NCBI RefSeq assembly: GCF_003265705.1
Contig: NW_020312968.1
Coordinates: 3,780,935 to 3,844,934 of the forward strand
Direction: 5' to 3'
Length of the DNA stretch: 64,000 nucleotides
From: Callorhinus ursinus
Lineage: Eukaryota; Chordata; Mammalia; Carnivora; Otariidae
Numbering within the stretch: position 1 is the stretch's first letter; every line of letters starts with the position of its first letter. Made by a program: the position numbers and the translations under genes. Positions 1 through 10,805 of the stretch are shown one piece after another. The notes beneath the pieces were generated by a model that saw only the letters and a program-made list of their open reading frames with translations, searched no databases and was not told the origin of the DNA.

Positions 1-1879
1 TCTTTTCTACCATAATATTTTTAAAATGTAAGAATTAACTTGGCTCTGTATTCCTAAAATGCAATAAAACCCTGCACATATTATGTGCATCATTAATGTA
101 CAGTGGATTCTCCTAAGTAATGAAAAGAGGGACTCTTTCCTTATAAAAACATTTCTTGCAAAGATTTCTGTATATTGATGTACATCATGAGCAATGATGA
201 ACCGTTTTTGGGAAACAGGGACGTTATCACTCTACTGCTGATGCATATATTTTAAATATCACTTAAATAATATACTGTAACATGCTGTAATTGAGGGTCC
301 AAACTGCTAGCTCAACTACATTTAAACAGTCCACTCTCTTCAGATGACAATGATCATTACTCCGAGTAAAGTACTAGTTATCTTTTTATTTTTGTATCTT
401 ACTTGGATTCAATCCTTTCATGGATTTAAAAGAGATCATAGAACAATGGATATCATCATGACCTGTTCAAGTATATGAAAAAGATTCAATTTCTTCCTTC
501 TCTTAAAGAACGAGGGTGGTCAGCCTTAAGTATATCTGTGATGTCAGTTAATTATAAAAGTCACAAAATAGACAAAAGTCTTTGTTTCAGATGTATTTTT
601 CTTCAGAGAAAACAGAGGATGAGCATTTAGAGTATTTTCAGTATAAGGAGAACCATTTCAGTAGATTGTAGTACAGAAAGCAATATGCTCAATATATTAC
701 ATTCTGCCTACATGCACCTAAATATGAATTTACCAGCCACCTTCCACGTAACACCCCTTGGAAAAAGCTTCTTTGTATATGTTCATGCTACTGCTAAGAC
801 ACATTCTTTTCTGAGACCCCAGAAGATAACCCAATGATATAAATTATAATGGATATTTAGACCAGTGGCAAAATAAATTGGACATCATCTAAAATAAAGT
901 AGATGTAGACAAACTAGGAAGTAAAAAATGCATCATTTCTTCTCCAGCTCTCTTAGGCATATTGTCATTGCTGCCAGGGCCCTAGTAAGTGCAAAATGTT
1001 CTATCATATAATTTTTACTTGAATAAACCATTGTCGCTCTCAAAGAGCATCTTGACTGAGTGATCATGACAGTCTTTGCTGTACCATTCCAAGTTTACTC
1101 ATCTACTACATGATCTGCTCCCAATAATAAACCACTGAAATTAAAGATCTCCAGAAGTTTTACCGGGGGTCTGTGATTGAAAATAAGGAAAATGAGATCT
1201 GAGAGTAGCTGCTAATTCATTTCTATGATTCTGTGAACTCATACAAGCAACGTGAAGGGAGTACAACATATGAATTCATAGTGGACCACAAAATACTGCC
1301 TTCGTGTATTCTCTTGCTTTTTCATAGTCCCAGAGTCACATTGCTTTGTGAACTTTGTTTCTTCCATGTGAATTAGTGGGGATGAAAATATTAACTTACT
1401 TGAGCTTTACCACAGATGTGAAGATGCAAGTCAGCTCTGGAATGAATCTGAGACATCAGGACACATGGCAAAAGGTCTACCCCCGCGGGTGCCACAGCAT
1501 TGCTCGCAAGTCAAAATTACACTTGTCTGAATCAAACAATGACAAGTTGGAGAAAAACTACTTTCTATTTCATTTCTTTCTTGAAACAAACATCTTCAGC
1601 TGTTCATGGATTCAGTCTACCCCCTCACTGAATAGAAATTCCCTTTTGACATCTGGTGTGCCCATTCTCTTCGGCGTATTTTGGTTTTGTTTAAATTGGA
1701 GCGAAAACTTTCCACTTCAAAAGCTCCCTTAGAAAGGGAGAGCAAGAAATAATGATGTGTTTGATGTGTTCTCCAAACTATCACTTCAAACTGATGTTTC
1801 TGACTGCTCACATAGTTCTTGATAATATTCCCACCTTGTGTTTACATCACGCCATCCATTTCTCTCAGTATTTTAACCT
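1..1879. other. Intronic sequence, nothing recognised
   Basis: It is AT-rich, with no repeat, exon or RNA gene that I can name. The 125-codon frame at 1355-1732 shows no domain and no coding character, and I leave it uncalled. Confidence 0.5.
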
Positions 1880-2045
1880 CAACTGATTCTCACCTCAACC
1901 CTCTGAAGCAAAACGGGTATCACTACTCTAGTTTGACAAATGAGAAAATTCCATCAGTCCGATGGTGATTGGAAGGTATAAAACTTGGCAGTGCAAAGAC
2001 TAGATCCCGCTCTCCTGAATCCTTATTGTGAGGTCTTTTCACAGT
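1880..2045 (+). mobile_element. MIR-like ancient SINE fragment
   Basis: The stretch shows the degenerate MIR order: a 'ctcacctcaaccctctgaag' block, an 'acaaatgagaaaatt' block (the gatgaggaaactgag equivalent) and a 'gactagatcccgctctcctg' end. It is heavily diverged. Confidence 0.5.
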
Positions 2046-2570
2046 TCCAGCAAAAGTCACAGGGGCCCATGTCCCTGCCTTTGAATGGCTGCCAAGATTT
2101 CATGACTTCTTCGCCGGCTACCCTACTTATTCCATGTGGTAGCGGTGACTTTATTCCTTCATTACTGTTGATGGCAGGATATTTGACAGTATATTTTATA
2201 GAATCTCCCTAATAAATTATTCAGCTTGAGTGAGAAGGAGGAAATGCTGGGAATCTTAAAAATGAAAATTTAAGAAGAATGGAAAAGAGCTGAAAACAGA
2301 TTATTGCCCTGTCTTCAGCGAAAAGCTTTACGAAAGCTCATGAAACATGTTAGGGGGCAGGAAAAAAAGGTAAACTGAAACTTTTAAAAAAGTAAAAAAG
2401 AAATCACCCTTTCCACTTTTTGGGGATGAGTTTTTGTGAGACAATTAAGATACTAGCTTCTGAAGTGATTGCAATTACACACAGTTCCTGAGGCTTCCAT
2501 AGTATTAGTATTTTTTGTTGTTGTTGTTGTTATACAAGGAAGGAATGCAGAAAAACTCATTCAAAGTAAC

Positions 2571-2897
2571 TGCTAAGGACTGAATGATTGTGCCCATCCT
2601 CACCCTCCATTCATATGTTGAAACCCTAATCCCAGTGTGATGGTATCTGGGGCTGGGGCCTTGGGGGGAGGCGAGGTGGAGGCCTCATGATGGGATTAGA
2701 AACAGCAGAGAACATGCTTCCTTTCTTTCTGTCATGTGTGGATACATGAAGAAGGCAGCTTTCTGCAAGCCAGGAAGAGAACCCTCCCTGGGAACTGAAT
2801 CTTGGACTTTGCAGCCTCCAGAACTGTGAAAAATAAGTATTTATTGTTTAAGCCACCCCCTCTTTGGGACTCCATTATAGCAGCCTCAACTAAGACA
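2571..2897 (+). mobile_element. MaLR-type (MLT1-like) solo LTR
   Basis: The segment begins TG, ends CA, and carries the familiar order of MaLR LTR blocks: ttcatatgttgaaacccta, then gatggtatctgggg, then a 'cctcatgatgggatta' block, then cagcctccagaactgtgaaa and a taagaca end. It is flanked by gtaac (2566-2570) and ataac (2898-2902), a plausible 5-bp target duplication with one change. No internal retroviral region follows, so it is a solo LTR. The exact subfamily is from memory. Confidence 0.6.
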
Positions 2898-3339
2898 ATA
2901 ACAAATAGCTATATAAAATAAGATATTCAGAGACACTCTGATCGCCTAATATTGAAAGAATCTTCGGCATGAACTTTAAAACTATCACAGCTCTTATACC
3001 TAGCAACAGCCATTGTGAATCCTCCTCCTGGTCTTCAGGAACAAATACACAATATTTAAAGAAATTAGTAAAAGCATTCATCAACCGTTCCAAAGTTGAA
3101 CAGACATGTTGTAGGCAAGAAGATAAAAAATATATTTTATAATATTAACTAGCAATAGGCCACTACTAAGAGTTAGCATCAGATATATCACATGTAAATG
3201 ACCAGCAAAGGATTTTAAAGAACAGAATTATTTCTTTTAGAGGTTTAAACGTACTGTGAGTCTGACACACACACACATGCACAAAGTACACATAAAAACT
3301 GGTGAAATGTGAATGAGGTCTGCAGAGTGCATTAATGCC

Positions 3340-3478
3340 AATTTCCTGGTTTTGATATTTTACTATAATTGCATAAGCTGTTATCAATGGGGGAATCTAG
3401 ATGAAGGGTATGGGGGACCTGTACTATTTTTGCAACCTCCAGTGCATTTATAATCTTTTTAAAGTTAAAAATGATTGT
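3340..3478 (+). mobile_element. Old L1 3'-end fragment (L1M-like)
   Basis: The sequence gaatctagatgaagggtatg, followed by a 'gtactatttttgcaac' block and a 'ttaaagttaaaaat' end, resembles the terminal 3' UTR of old L1M elements in sense orientation. Confidence 0.55.
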
Positions 3479-4257
3479 AGGTCTGAAGAATCTACAGTTA
3501 TTTGTAATACTGACTGTAATTCAAGATGGACATTTTAGTCAGAACACAAAATATTGACAATAAAACAAAATTCTAGCGGTTGGTATACTGCCTTTTTAAA
3601 AATTTTTAGATTTTTTTATAAATTTATTTTAAAATTATCTTATTTTTTTAAATTGAAGTATAATTAACACAATGTTATATTAGTTTCAGGTGTACAAAAC
3701 AATGATTTAACAATTCTATACATTTCTCAGTGCTCATCAAGGTAAGTGCGCTCTTCATCCTTTTTATCCATTTCACTCATTTCCCCCTCCCCCCTTCCCT
3801 TCTCTGGATTTAAGTCTGTTTTTTGTCTCTTTTTCCCTTTGTTCTTTTGTTTCTTAAATTCTATATATGAGTGAAAATCATATGGTTTTTGTCTTTCTCT
3901 GACTTACTTCACTTAGCATAATACCCTCTAGGTCCAACCATATCGTTGCAAAGAGTAAGAGTTCTCTCCTTTTTATGGCTGAGTAGAATTCCATGGTATA
4001 TATATATATACACCACATCTTCTTTATCCATCCATCTATCGATGGACCCTTGGGTTGCTTCCATATCTTGGCTACTGTAAATAATCCTGCACTAAGCACA
4101 GTGATGTATGTATCTTTTCAAATTAATGTTTTATTTTCTTTGGGTAAATACTCAGTAGTGAAATCACGGGATCATACGGTAATTTCATTCTTAATTTTTT
4201 AAGGAGCCTCCACACTGTCTTCCATAGTGGCTGCAAAAATTTGTATTCCCACCAAGA

Positions 4258-4451
4258 GCGCACGAGTGTTCCTTCTTCTCCACATCCTCGCTAACACTTG
4301 CTATTTCTTGTCTTTTTGATTTTAGCCATTCTGACAGGTGCAAGGGGCTGTCACGCGCACGAGTGTTCCTTCTTCTCCACATCCTCGCTAACACTTGCTA
4401 TTTCTTGTCTTTTTGATTTTAGCCATTCTGACAGGTGCAAGGGGATGTCAC
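4258..4451 (+). repeat. 97-bp direct tandem duplication inside the old L1
   Basis: Positions 4258-4354 recur at 4355-4451 with essentially one substitution (ggggctg against ggggatg near the right end). Other L1 copies have the segment once, so the second copy arose after insertion. Near-identity indicates a much younger event than the host L1. Confidence 0.93.
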
Positions 4452-5518
4452 ATTATGGTTTTGATTTGCATTTCCTTGGTGATGAGTGATGTTGAATATC
4501 TTTTCATATGTCAGCCATTTGTATGTCTTGTTTGGAAAAATGTTTATTCAGGTCCTCTGCCCATTTTTTTCAGATTATTTGTTAATTGCTGTTAAGTTCT
4601 TTATATATTTTTGATATTAACCCCTTATCAGATATATCATTTGCAAATATCTTCTCCCATTCAGTAAATTGCCTTGTCATTTTGTTGATGGTTCCTTTGC
4701 TGTGCAAAAGCTTTTTGTCTTGGGGTGGTCCCAACCGTTTATTTTTGCTTTTGTTTCTCTTGCCTTAGGAGACATATCTAGAAAAATGTTGCTAAGGCCA
4801 ATATCAAAGAAATTACTATGTTTTCTTCTAGGAAGTTTATGGTTTGAGAACTCACATTTAGGTCTTTAATCCATTTTGAGTTTATTCATGTTTATGGTGT
4901 AATAAAATGGTCCAGTTTTTCCAGCACCATTTGTTGAAAAGACTGTTTTCTCCCCATCTTACAGTCTTTCCTCTTTTGTTATAGATTATAGATTAATTGA
5001 CCATATAAGCATTGGCTTATTATTTCTGGGCTCTCTCTTCTGTTCCATTGATCTGTGCCTATTTTTGAGCCAGTACCATACTCTTTTGATTACTATAGCT
5101 TTGTAGTCTATTGAAATTTGGGACTGTGATATCTCCAGCTTTAGTGTTCTTTCTCAAGATTGCTTTGGCTACTTAGTGACTTCTGTGGTCCCATGTAAGT
5201 TTTAGGACTATTTGTTCCAGTTCTGCAAAAAATGTTGGTATTCTGATAGGGATTGTTTTGATCTGTAAATCGCTTTGGGTTGTATGAACATCTTAACAAC
5301 ATAGGTTCTTCCAGTCTACGAGTATGGTATATCTTTCCATTGGTTTGTGTCATCTTCAATTTCTCTCATCAGTTTTTTTATAGTTTTCAGAGTACGGGTC
5401 TTTTACCACAAGTTTTTTCTTAGGTATTTTATTCTTTTTGGTACAATTATAAATTGGACTGTTTTAATTTCTTTTTCTACCCCTTTGTTATTAGTGCATA
5501 GAAATGAAAGAGAATTCT

Positions 5519-5728
5519 TGGGGCGCCTGGGTGGCTCAGTCGTTAAGCATCTGCCTTCGGCTCAGGCCATGATCCCCAGGTCCTGGGATCGAGATCCGCA
5601 TCGGGCTCCCTGCTCAGCGGGAAGCCTGCTTCTCCCTCTCCCACTCCCACTCTCCCTGCTTGTGTTCCCTCTCTCACTGTGTCTCTGTCAAATAAATAAA
5701 AATCTTAAAAAAAAATAAAAAAAAATTT
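5519..5728 (+). mobile_element. Can-SINE, full length
   Basis: It starts ggggcgcctgggtggctcag, continues through the tRNA-like head with B-box-like gggatcgaga, a CT-rich segment and an aaataaataaaaatctt tail. Flanks 5499-5518 and 5729-5750 share tagaaatgaaa-gaga, the target duplication. It sits inside the antisense L1 at 3601-5925. Confidence 0.95.
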
Positions 5729-6148
5729 ATAGAAATGAAAAGAGATTTCTCTATACTACTTTTTTGTTCTGAGACTTTACTGAATTCATTTATCAGTTCT
5801 AGTATATACTGGCAGAGTCTCCAGAATTTTCTATATATAGTATCATGTCATCTGCGAGAGTGAAAGTTTTATGTCTTCCTTACCAGTTTAGATATTTATT
5901 ATTTATTGTTCTTGCCAATACACTGCTTTAAAAGTGTTCCCTTACCTCTGCCATTTTCCCTCTTCTTTACCCTCTCCAGCCTAGACCTTCAACGTTTTAC
6001 TTTTCCCCTCTTCCTTCTTTCTGCCCCAGCCTAGGAAAACAGCTTATTCATTACTCACGAAATTCATTATAAACTACGTAAGCCTATAAATCAAAGAAAA
6101 AATAGCTTGATTTAACAGAAAACCTAGTTTGTTACCTCACTTCTGCTT

Positions 6149-6166
6149 TCTCAAATATAATGTTGA
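6149..6166 (+). repeat. Left target-site duplication of the 7SK retrocopy
   Basis: The 18-bp string tctcaaatataatgttga abuts the first base of the 7SK copy and recurs without mismatch at 6402-6419. Confidence 0.93.
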
Positions 6167-6407
6167 GGATGTGAGGGCGATCTGGCTGCAACATCTGTCA
6201 CCCCATTGATCGCCAGGGTTGATTCGGCTGATCTGGCTGGCTAGGCGGGTGTCCCCTTCCTCCCTCACCGCTCCATGTGCGTCCCTCCCGAAGCTGCACG
6301 CTCGGTCGAAGAGGACGACCTTCCCCGATAGAGGAGAGGACTGTTCTTCAGTCAAGGGTATACGAGTAGCTGCGCTCCCCTGCTAGAACCTCCAAGCAAG
6401 CTCTCAA
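6167..6407 (+). pseudogene. 7SK RNA retropseudogene, 3'-truncated and tailless
   Basis: 7SK is a Pol III snRNA of about 330 nt that holds P-TEFb inactive. This copy starts exactly at the RNA 5' end (GGATGTGAGGGCGATCTGG) and follows it closely to the internal CTCTCAA at about nt 241, where it stops. It includes the 5' hairpin sequence and the block ending in gctagaacctccaagcaag. It carries a few substitutions, several at former CpG sites (gcgac to gcaac, gcgcgctc to gcacgctc), and a short rearranged stretch around 6335-6345. There is no poly(A) tail, no Pol III terminator and no upstream promoter, since the left flank is simply the target duplication. It is therefore a dead retrocopy, not RN7SK itself. 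Identity is nearly certain; percent identity was not computed. Confidence 0.95.
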
Positions 6408-6419
6408 ATATAATGTTGA
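6402..6419 (+). repeat. Right target-site duplication of the 7SK retrocopy
   Basis: This is the perfect second copy of the 18-bp duplication. Its first six bases (tctcaa) are also the last bases matching 7SK, which gives the microhomology used for priming. Confidence 0.93.
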
Positions 6420-8564
6420 ATGGACTGAAGTACACGAAAGCCCATGACAAGCACATGTGTATGTATGTATACAGTCCTGACCAAGATCTCAGCCACCTCC
6501 CTATTAGCCTAACTTTCTTCCTACCCTTCTCTTAAAGATCAACATCATCATCAAAGCAATACGGTATGAGACATCCTTGTTGATGAAATCTACTAATCAT
6601 GAGGAGGGAATGAGGCCCTTTTTCTTGGCTTGCTGGTTCTCTAATAGATTTACCTAGCATGCTTTTCAGTTCTTTGTTTTAATGATTAGTTTTTCCTGTC
6701 ATACATGAAATTATTTCTATGAATTCAGATGGCCCATGCTTATCTATACCCCCCAGTGATTCCATGCTGCTATCCCTTCCCCACTGAGTCTATTAAGAGC
6801 CCACAACTCTCCTCTTCAAGCTCTACAACTTCTACTAGAGGGTTCTGTTTACTGTCTGAAACTCCGATCTACTAGCTGCCACTCTATGTAGTTAGAACAT
6901 TGGGAACAGCCTGATCTTATTTTCCACCACAAATGGGAGACTGCAAAACTTTCTCCCTTACCCCTTGACTATGAATAGACAGAAATTAGTCATTCCTGCT
7001 GATTCATTTTAGGTCTGTTCTCAGTGAGCTAGGAGTCAAGTGTTTTCTCTTATAAGTTCATAAATGTGGATCTGGAGTCTCCAACTCTTGCTCAGAGCTG
7101 GAGGGTACAACATGATGCCCATCTTTTCCACTGGATATCTGTCTGCTTTACTGGGTTAAGTACTACCTATAATTCTGGAAAACAGAACTATAACACTTTC
7201 TTTTTATGTAAAGAATAAACTCTGTCAGGAATGTTATTTTCTTGAAAATTATCAAAGTACCTCCCAAGATTTTAGTTAACAATATTAGTTCCTTCCTCCC
7301 TCCTTCCTTCCTTTCTCAAGTCCAGATAATTCACATCCTGTGTCCCAAGCATTTTCTAAGCAAGGGATATACAAAGTTGCATAATCTGAGGCTGTGGTGC
7401 TCACAATCTTGGTAGATAAGATTCGGAGTAAAGGATGAACAAAATCTCTACTTTTTCTATGCGAAAGTTACTTTGGTTTAACTTTCTAGCTGTTCCCCTT
7501 GATATCTGGTAAAAGTGGGATATCAGCTACCAAGGATCACTGCTTATGGTAAAAATGAGCCCTGGCTGGTGAATTACCAAGCACTGGGAGGTCTGTGGCC
7601 AGGATGCTGGATACATGATAAGTCTTGGCTTTGGGCTTCTGAGAGGAGACACTAGAAATTGAGTGTGACCTTCCTTGTGTGCCACAGGCTATTTATAGGA
7701 AGAGTATTGTTCCTATCAGCATGGGGCTTTGAAGGCAAAATGACTTTTCTATGCACTCACATGGCTCTTTCTTGTACAACTGAGGGGTCATTTGGGCTCT
7801 GAGGGGAAAGAAGAGGAACAGGAAATAGTCCAGGGACTGGTGAACACCCTTGCTAAAGAAATATAGCTGATGTTGGCCTATGGTACATTATATTCTTATC
7901 CTCCTAATTACCACTAATAGTTCTACGAGTTCAACTGACCACCAATCGAACCTACGACCACTGACAGGGGTGTCATAAGATTTATGCAAGTAATTAACCA
8001 AGTACTGAGGTCCATGTGAATCAAGGTTTATATGCAAAGTGTTATAGGAATTTCTGCTCCAAGGGTTCCGGTTTGAAGTTGGTGTTTGCGAAAATGCTTG
8101 GTATGCAATCCAAACAACTTTCTCCTCCTTACACCTGAACTGATTTTCCTGTAATTTCGCAGCATCATAATTAAAAGGAAATTTCATAATTAGAACTCAC
8201 TAAAGCATGAAATATGAAGTATATACTGAGTGTGTATGCTGAGAGACTGGAGAAAGATCTATAAAGATAATGAAAGAAATAATGGCCTGTATCAAATTAT
8301 AATTTTGATTTTCTTGTGGTCTATTTCTTTTGATACATATTTCTCTTCTCTAAATGTATACTGAAAACCACCACATTCCTACAATTCTAAAGTAGCAAAA
8401 ACAGACCCAAATGCTAGAATGTGCTCTACCTAGACAATATTTCACCTTTACATACTCCTATATAAAGGTAAACCTCCATTTTTATTAATATTCTTATAAT
8501 GACCTAGTTAACTAGACATAATGCGACCATTCCCATGTACTGGCCGATAATTAATGAACTTTTC
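6420..8564. other. Intronic sequence, nothing firmly recognised
   Basis: A (CTTC)-like pyrimidine stretch at 7290-7316 and possible worn LINE sequence around 7320-7440 are the only textures seen. No exon-like conserved block is apparent. Confidence 0.45.
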
Positions 8565-8700
8565 TGAATCATTCGTTCAGCAAATATTGAGTACCACATG
8601 CTGAGGAATGAATTAGTCACTAAGGATTCAATAGTGAGAAAAATAGACATAATATAATGTAGTTTCAATGAGTTCCATTGGCCTGGAAATCCTGAAGAAA
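8565..8700 (+). mobile_element. L2-like 3'-end fragment (tentative)
   Basis: Degenerate 'attcgttcagcaaatattgag', then 'ggattcaatagtgagaaaaa', matches the pattern of widespread old mammalian LINE/MIR 3' ends (cattcagcaaatatttattgagca). The family call is tentative. Confidence 0.4.
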
Positions 8701-9460
8701 AGGCAATAATCCACAAGCCTCTGTTCATTTAGCAATAATCAATTTAACAGTCCTGCTTCTATTTGTTTTTGCTAAACTATTCAGGTAAAGATATCATTCA
8801 ATAACCATAAGCTGTAAAACAGGCTAAAAATATTTGCTGTTTTGCTCAAAATCTGTTCCTGACTAACTGATAGCAAAAGGGGATATTGTAAGTGTTTGAC
8901 TTCACTTGGCTTGAGACTGCTTCCAGATCATAAACAAACTGTCAGAACACTTCTGAAGTGAGTCTTACTTTGCTGGGATGAAGGATCTAAAAGAAGTGAC
9001 TATTACATAATCCTATTTGTCTGAAATACAGGTAAACTGTGGCTCCGGAGTGAGGATCCAAGGGGGCTCCCTTGGTGCTCCTTCTTGCAACACACTCAGG
9101 GTCCGAGACGTTTGGTGACACGTGGTCCCAGGGTCCCTTGGCACTCTGAGAAATGGGTCTTGAAGTAGAGATAAGTAGCTCATACATATTCACTGAGCTG
9201 ACCTCATTTCAGCTCAGCTACACCAAGCAACTGCTAACCCTTCCATTTACCGATAGCTACTCCTGGATTTCCTTGCGGAGCTCACCCGAGTCACTTCCTT
9301 ACACATTGGAAGGTTCTCAAAATTATGGTAGTACAAAACCAACAATGAAGGAATGCCTCCCTACAAAGCGTAGATTTATCATATCCCTAATTACTGATTT
9401 AACATTTTAACACACAAAGAGTGGGTTTTTATTATGATGGTGTTTGCAGGAGTGGGTGAA

Positions 9461-9635
9461 CAGAGGTTGGCAAACATCTGTAATGGGCCAAATATAGTAA
9501 ATATTCCAGACTTTATGGGGCCAAATACGGTCTCCATCACATGATCCCCTCCCCTCTTTTTAATCCTTTAAAAAAATAAAAAACATGCTCAGAGTCAACA
9601 GGTAGATATGACCTGCAGTTAGAAGTTTACCAGAA
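9461..9635 (+). mobile_element. hAT-Charlie-like DNA transposon fragment
   Basis: cagaggttggcaaacatctg at the left, then gggccaaatatagtaaatat, and a decayed 'gacctgcagttagaagtttac' right end match the common mammalian hAT non-autonomous element whose ends read cagnggtcggcaaac. No transposase is present. The subfamily was not determined. Confidence 0.55.
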
Positions 9636-9880
9636 GTTTACAGTGGTTTCTAAGCATGAAGGGTAAATGCAGTCATAGCTACCTATGACTTTTTGGGAAT
9701 CAAGAAACATACACTTCTACCTTTTCTAACTCCCCTTCCTTTGATTGGATATTCATACTGAATGCCGTTTTATGGAAATCAATCACCTCAACAAATATAA
9801 CGTACAGTTTATATCCACTAATGTAATAATTTCCATTTGAAAGAATGCTTAATACAATATGCAACTGAAACATCAAATCA

Positions 9881-10006
9881 GGTGCGCCTGGGTGGCTCAG
9901 CTGGTTAAGCGACTGACTTTTGATTTCAGCTCAGGTCATGATCTTAGGGTCCTGAGATCGAGCCCAGCGGCAGGCTCCAAGGAGCCTGCTTAAGAGTGTC
10001 TCTCTC
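9881..10006 (+). mobile_element. Can-SINE, 5' part of a copy split by an L1
   Basis: The Can-SINE head (gcgcctgggtggctcagctg) and body run to aagagtgtctctctc, where the L1 at 10007-15074 interrupts it. The rest of the SINE resumes at 15075. Its outer flanks share a short caaatca match (9874-9880 and 15172-15178), possibly the SINE's own target duplication. Confidence 0.93.
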
Positions 10007-10007
10007 A

Positions 10008-10724
10008 ATAAAAGAACTAAAATCTAACCAAGTCGAAATGAAAAAGGCTATTAATGAGGTGCAATCAAAAGTGGGGGCACTAACTGCTAGGATAAATGAG
10101 GCAGAAGAGAGAATCAGCGATATAGAAGACCAAATGATGGAAAATAAAGAAGCTGAGAAAAAGAGAGATAAACAACTACTGGATCACGAGGGCAGAATTC
10201 GAGAGATAAGCGATACGGTAAGACGAAGCAACATTAGAATAATTGGAATCCCAGAAGAAGAAGAAAGAGAGAGAGGGGCAGAAGGTATACTGGAGCAAAT
10301 TATAACAGAGAACTTCCCTAATGTGGGGAAGAAAACAGGCATCAAAATCCAGGAGACAAAGAGAACCCCTCTCAAAATCAATAAAAATAGGTCAACACCC
10401 TGACATCTAATAGTAAAACTTATGAGTCTCAGAGACAAAGAGAAAATCTTGAAAGCAGCTCGGGAGAAGAGAGATGTAACCTACAATGGTAGAAACATTA
10501 GATTGGCAACAGACCTATCCCCAGAGACCTGGCAGGCCAGAAAGGACTGGCATGATATCTTCAGAGGACTAAACGAGAAAAATATGCAGCCAAGAATACT
10601 ATATCCAGCTAGGCTGTCATTGAAAATACAAGGAGAGATAAAAAGCTTCCAGGACAAACAAAAACTAAAGGAATTTGCAAACACGAAACCAGCCCTCCAA
10701 GAAATACTGAAAGGGGTCCTCTAA
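10008..10724 (+). pseudogene. L1 ORF1 remnant (nucleic-acid-binding protein), one nonsense mutation
   Basis: L1 ORF1p is the coiled-coil RNA-binding chaperone of the L1 particle. The frame opens at the L1 5' truncation point. The first part is a charged coiled-coil segment (INEAEERISDIEDQMMENKE). It is followed by the RRM-type region with SNIRIIGIPEEEE and the C-terminal domain with ILKAAREK and RLATDLSPETWQARK, ending at LKGVL. The frame is unbroken except for a TGA at 10401-10403, where related copies should have CGA (Arg), a CpG transition. The start codon and the N-terminal part of the coiled coil are absent because of the 5' truncation. Confidence 0.93.
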
Positions 10725-10805
10725 GCAAAGAGAGAGCCTAAAAGCAGCATAGACCAGAAAGGAACGCAGACAATATAGAGTAACAGTCACCTTACAGGCA
10801 ATACA

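Larger units (their letters stand above)
3601..5925 (-). mobile_element. Old L1 (L1MA-like), antisense, interrupted by a Can-SINE
   Basis: Read on the minus strand this gives decayed ORF2 C-terminal sequence and 3' UTR. An open segment at 3878-4099 includes IKKMWCIYIYTMEFYSAIKR, the conserved L1 ORF2 C-terminal block. Further ORF2 remnants extend to about 5925. The element contains an internal 97-bp tandem duplication (4258-4451) and is split by the Can-SINE at 5519-5728. Stops and frameshifts throughout show that it is dead. It lies in the same orientation as PCSK5 transcription. Confidence 0.85.

Noticed and set aside
6137..6355. GC-richer 72-codon minus-strand frame
   Set aside because: It is the antisense of the 7SK pseudogene; no protein.
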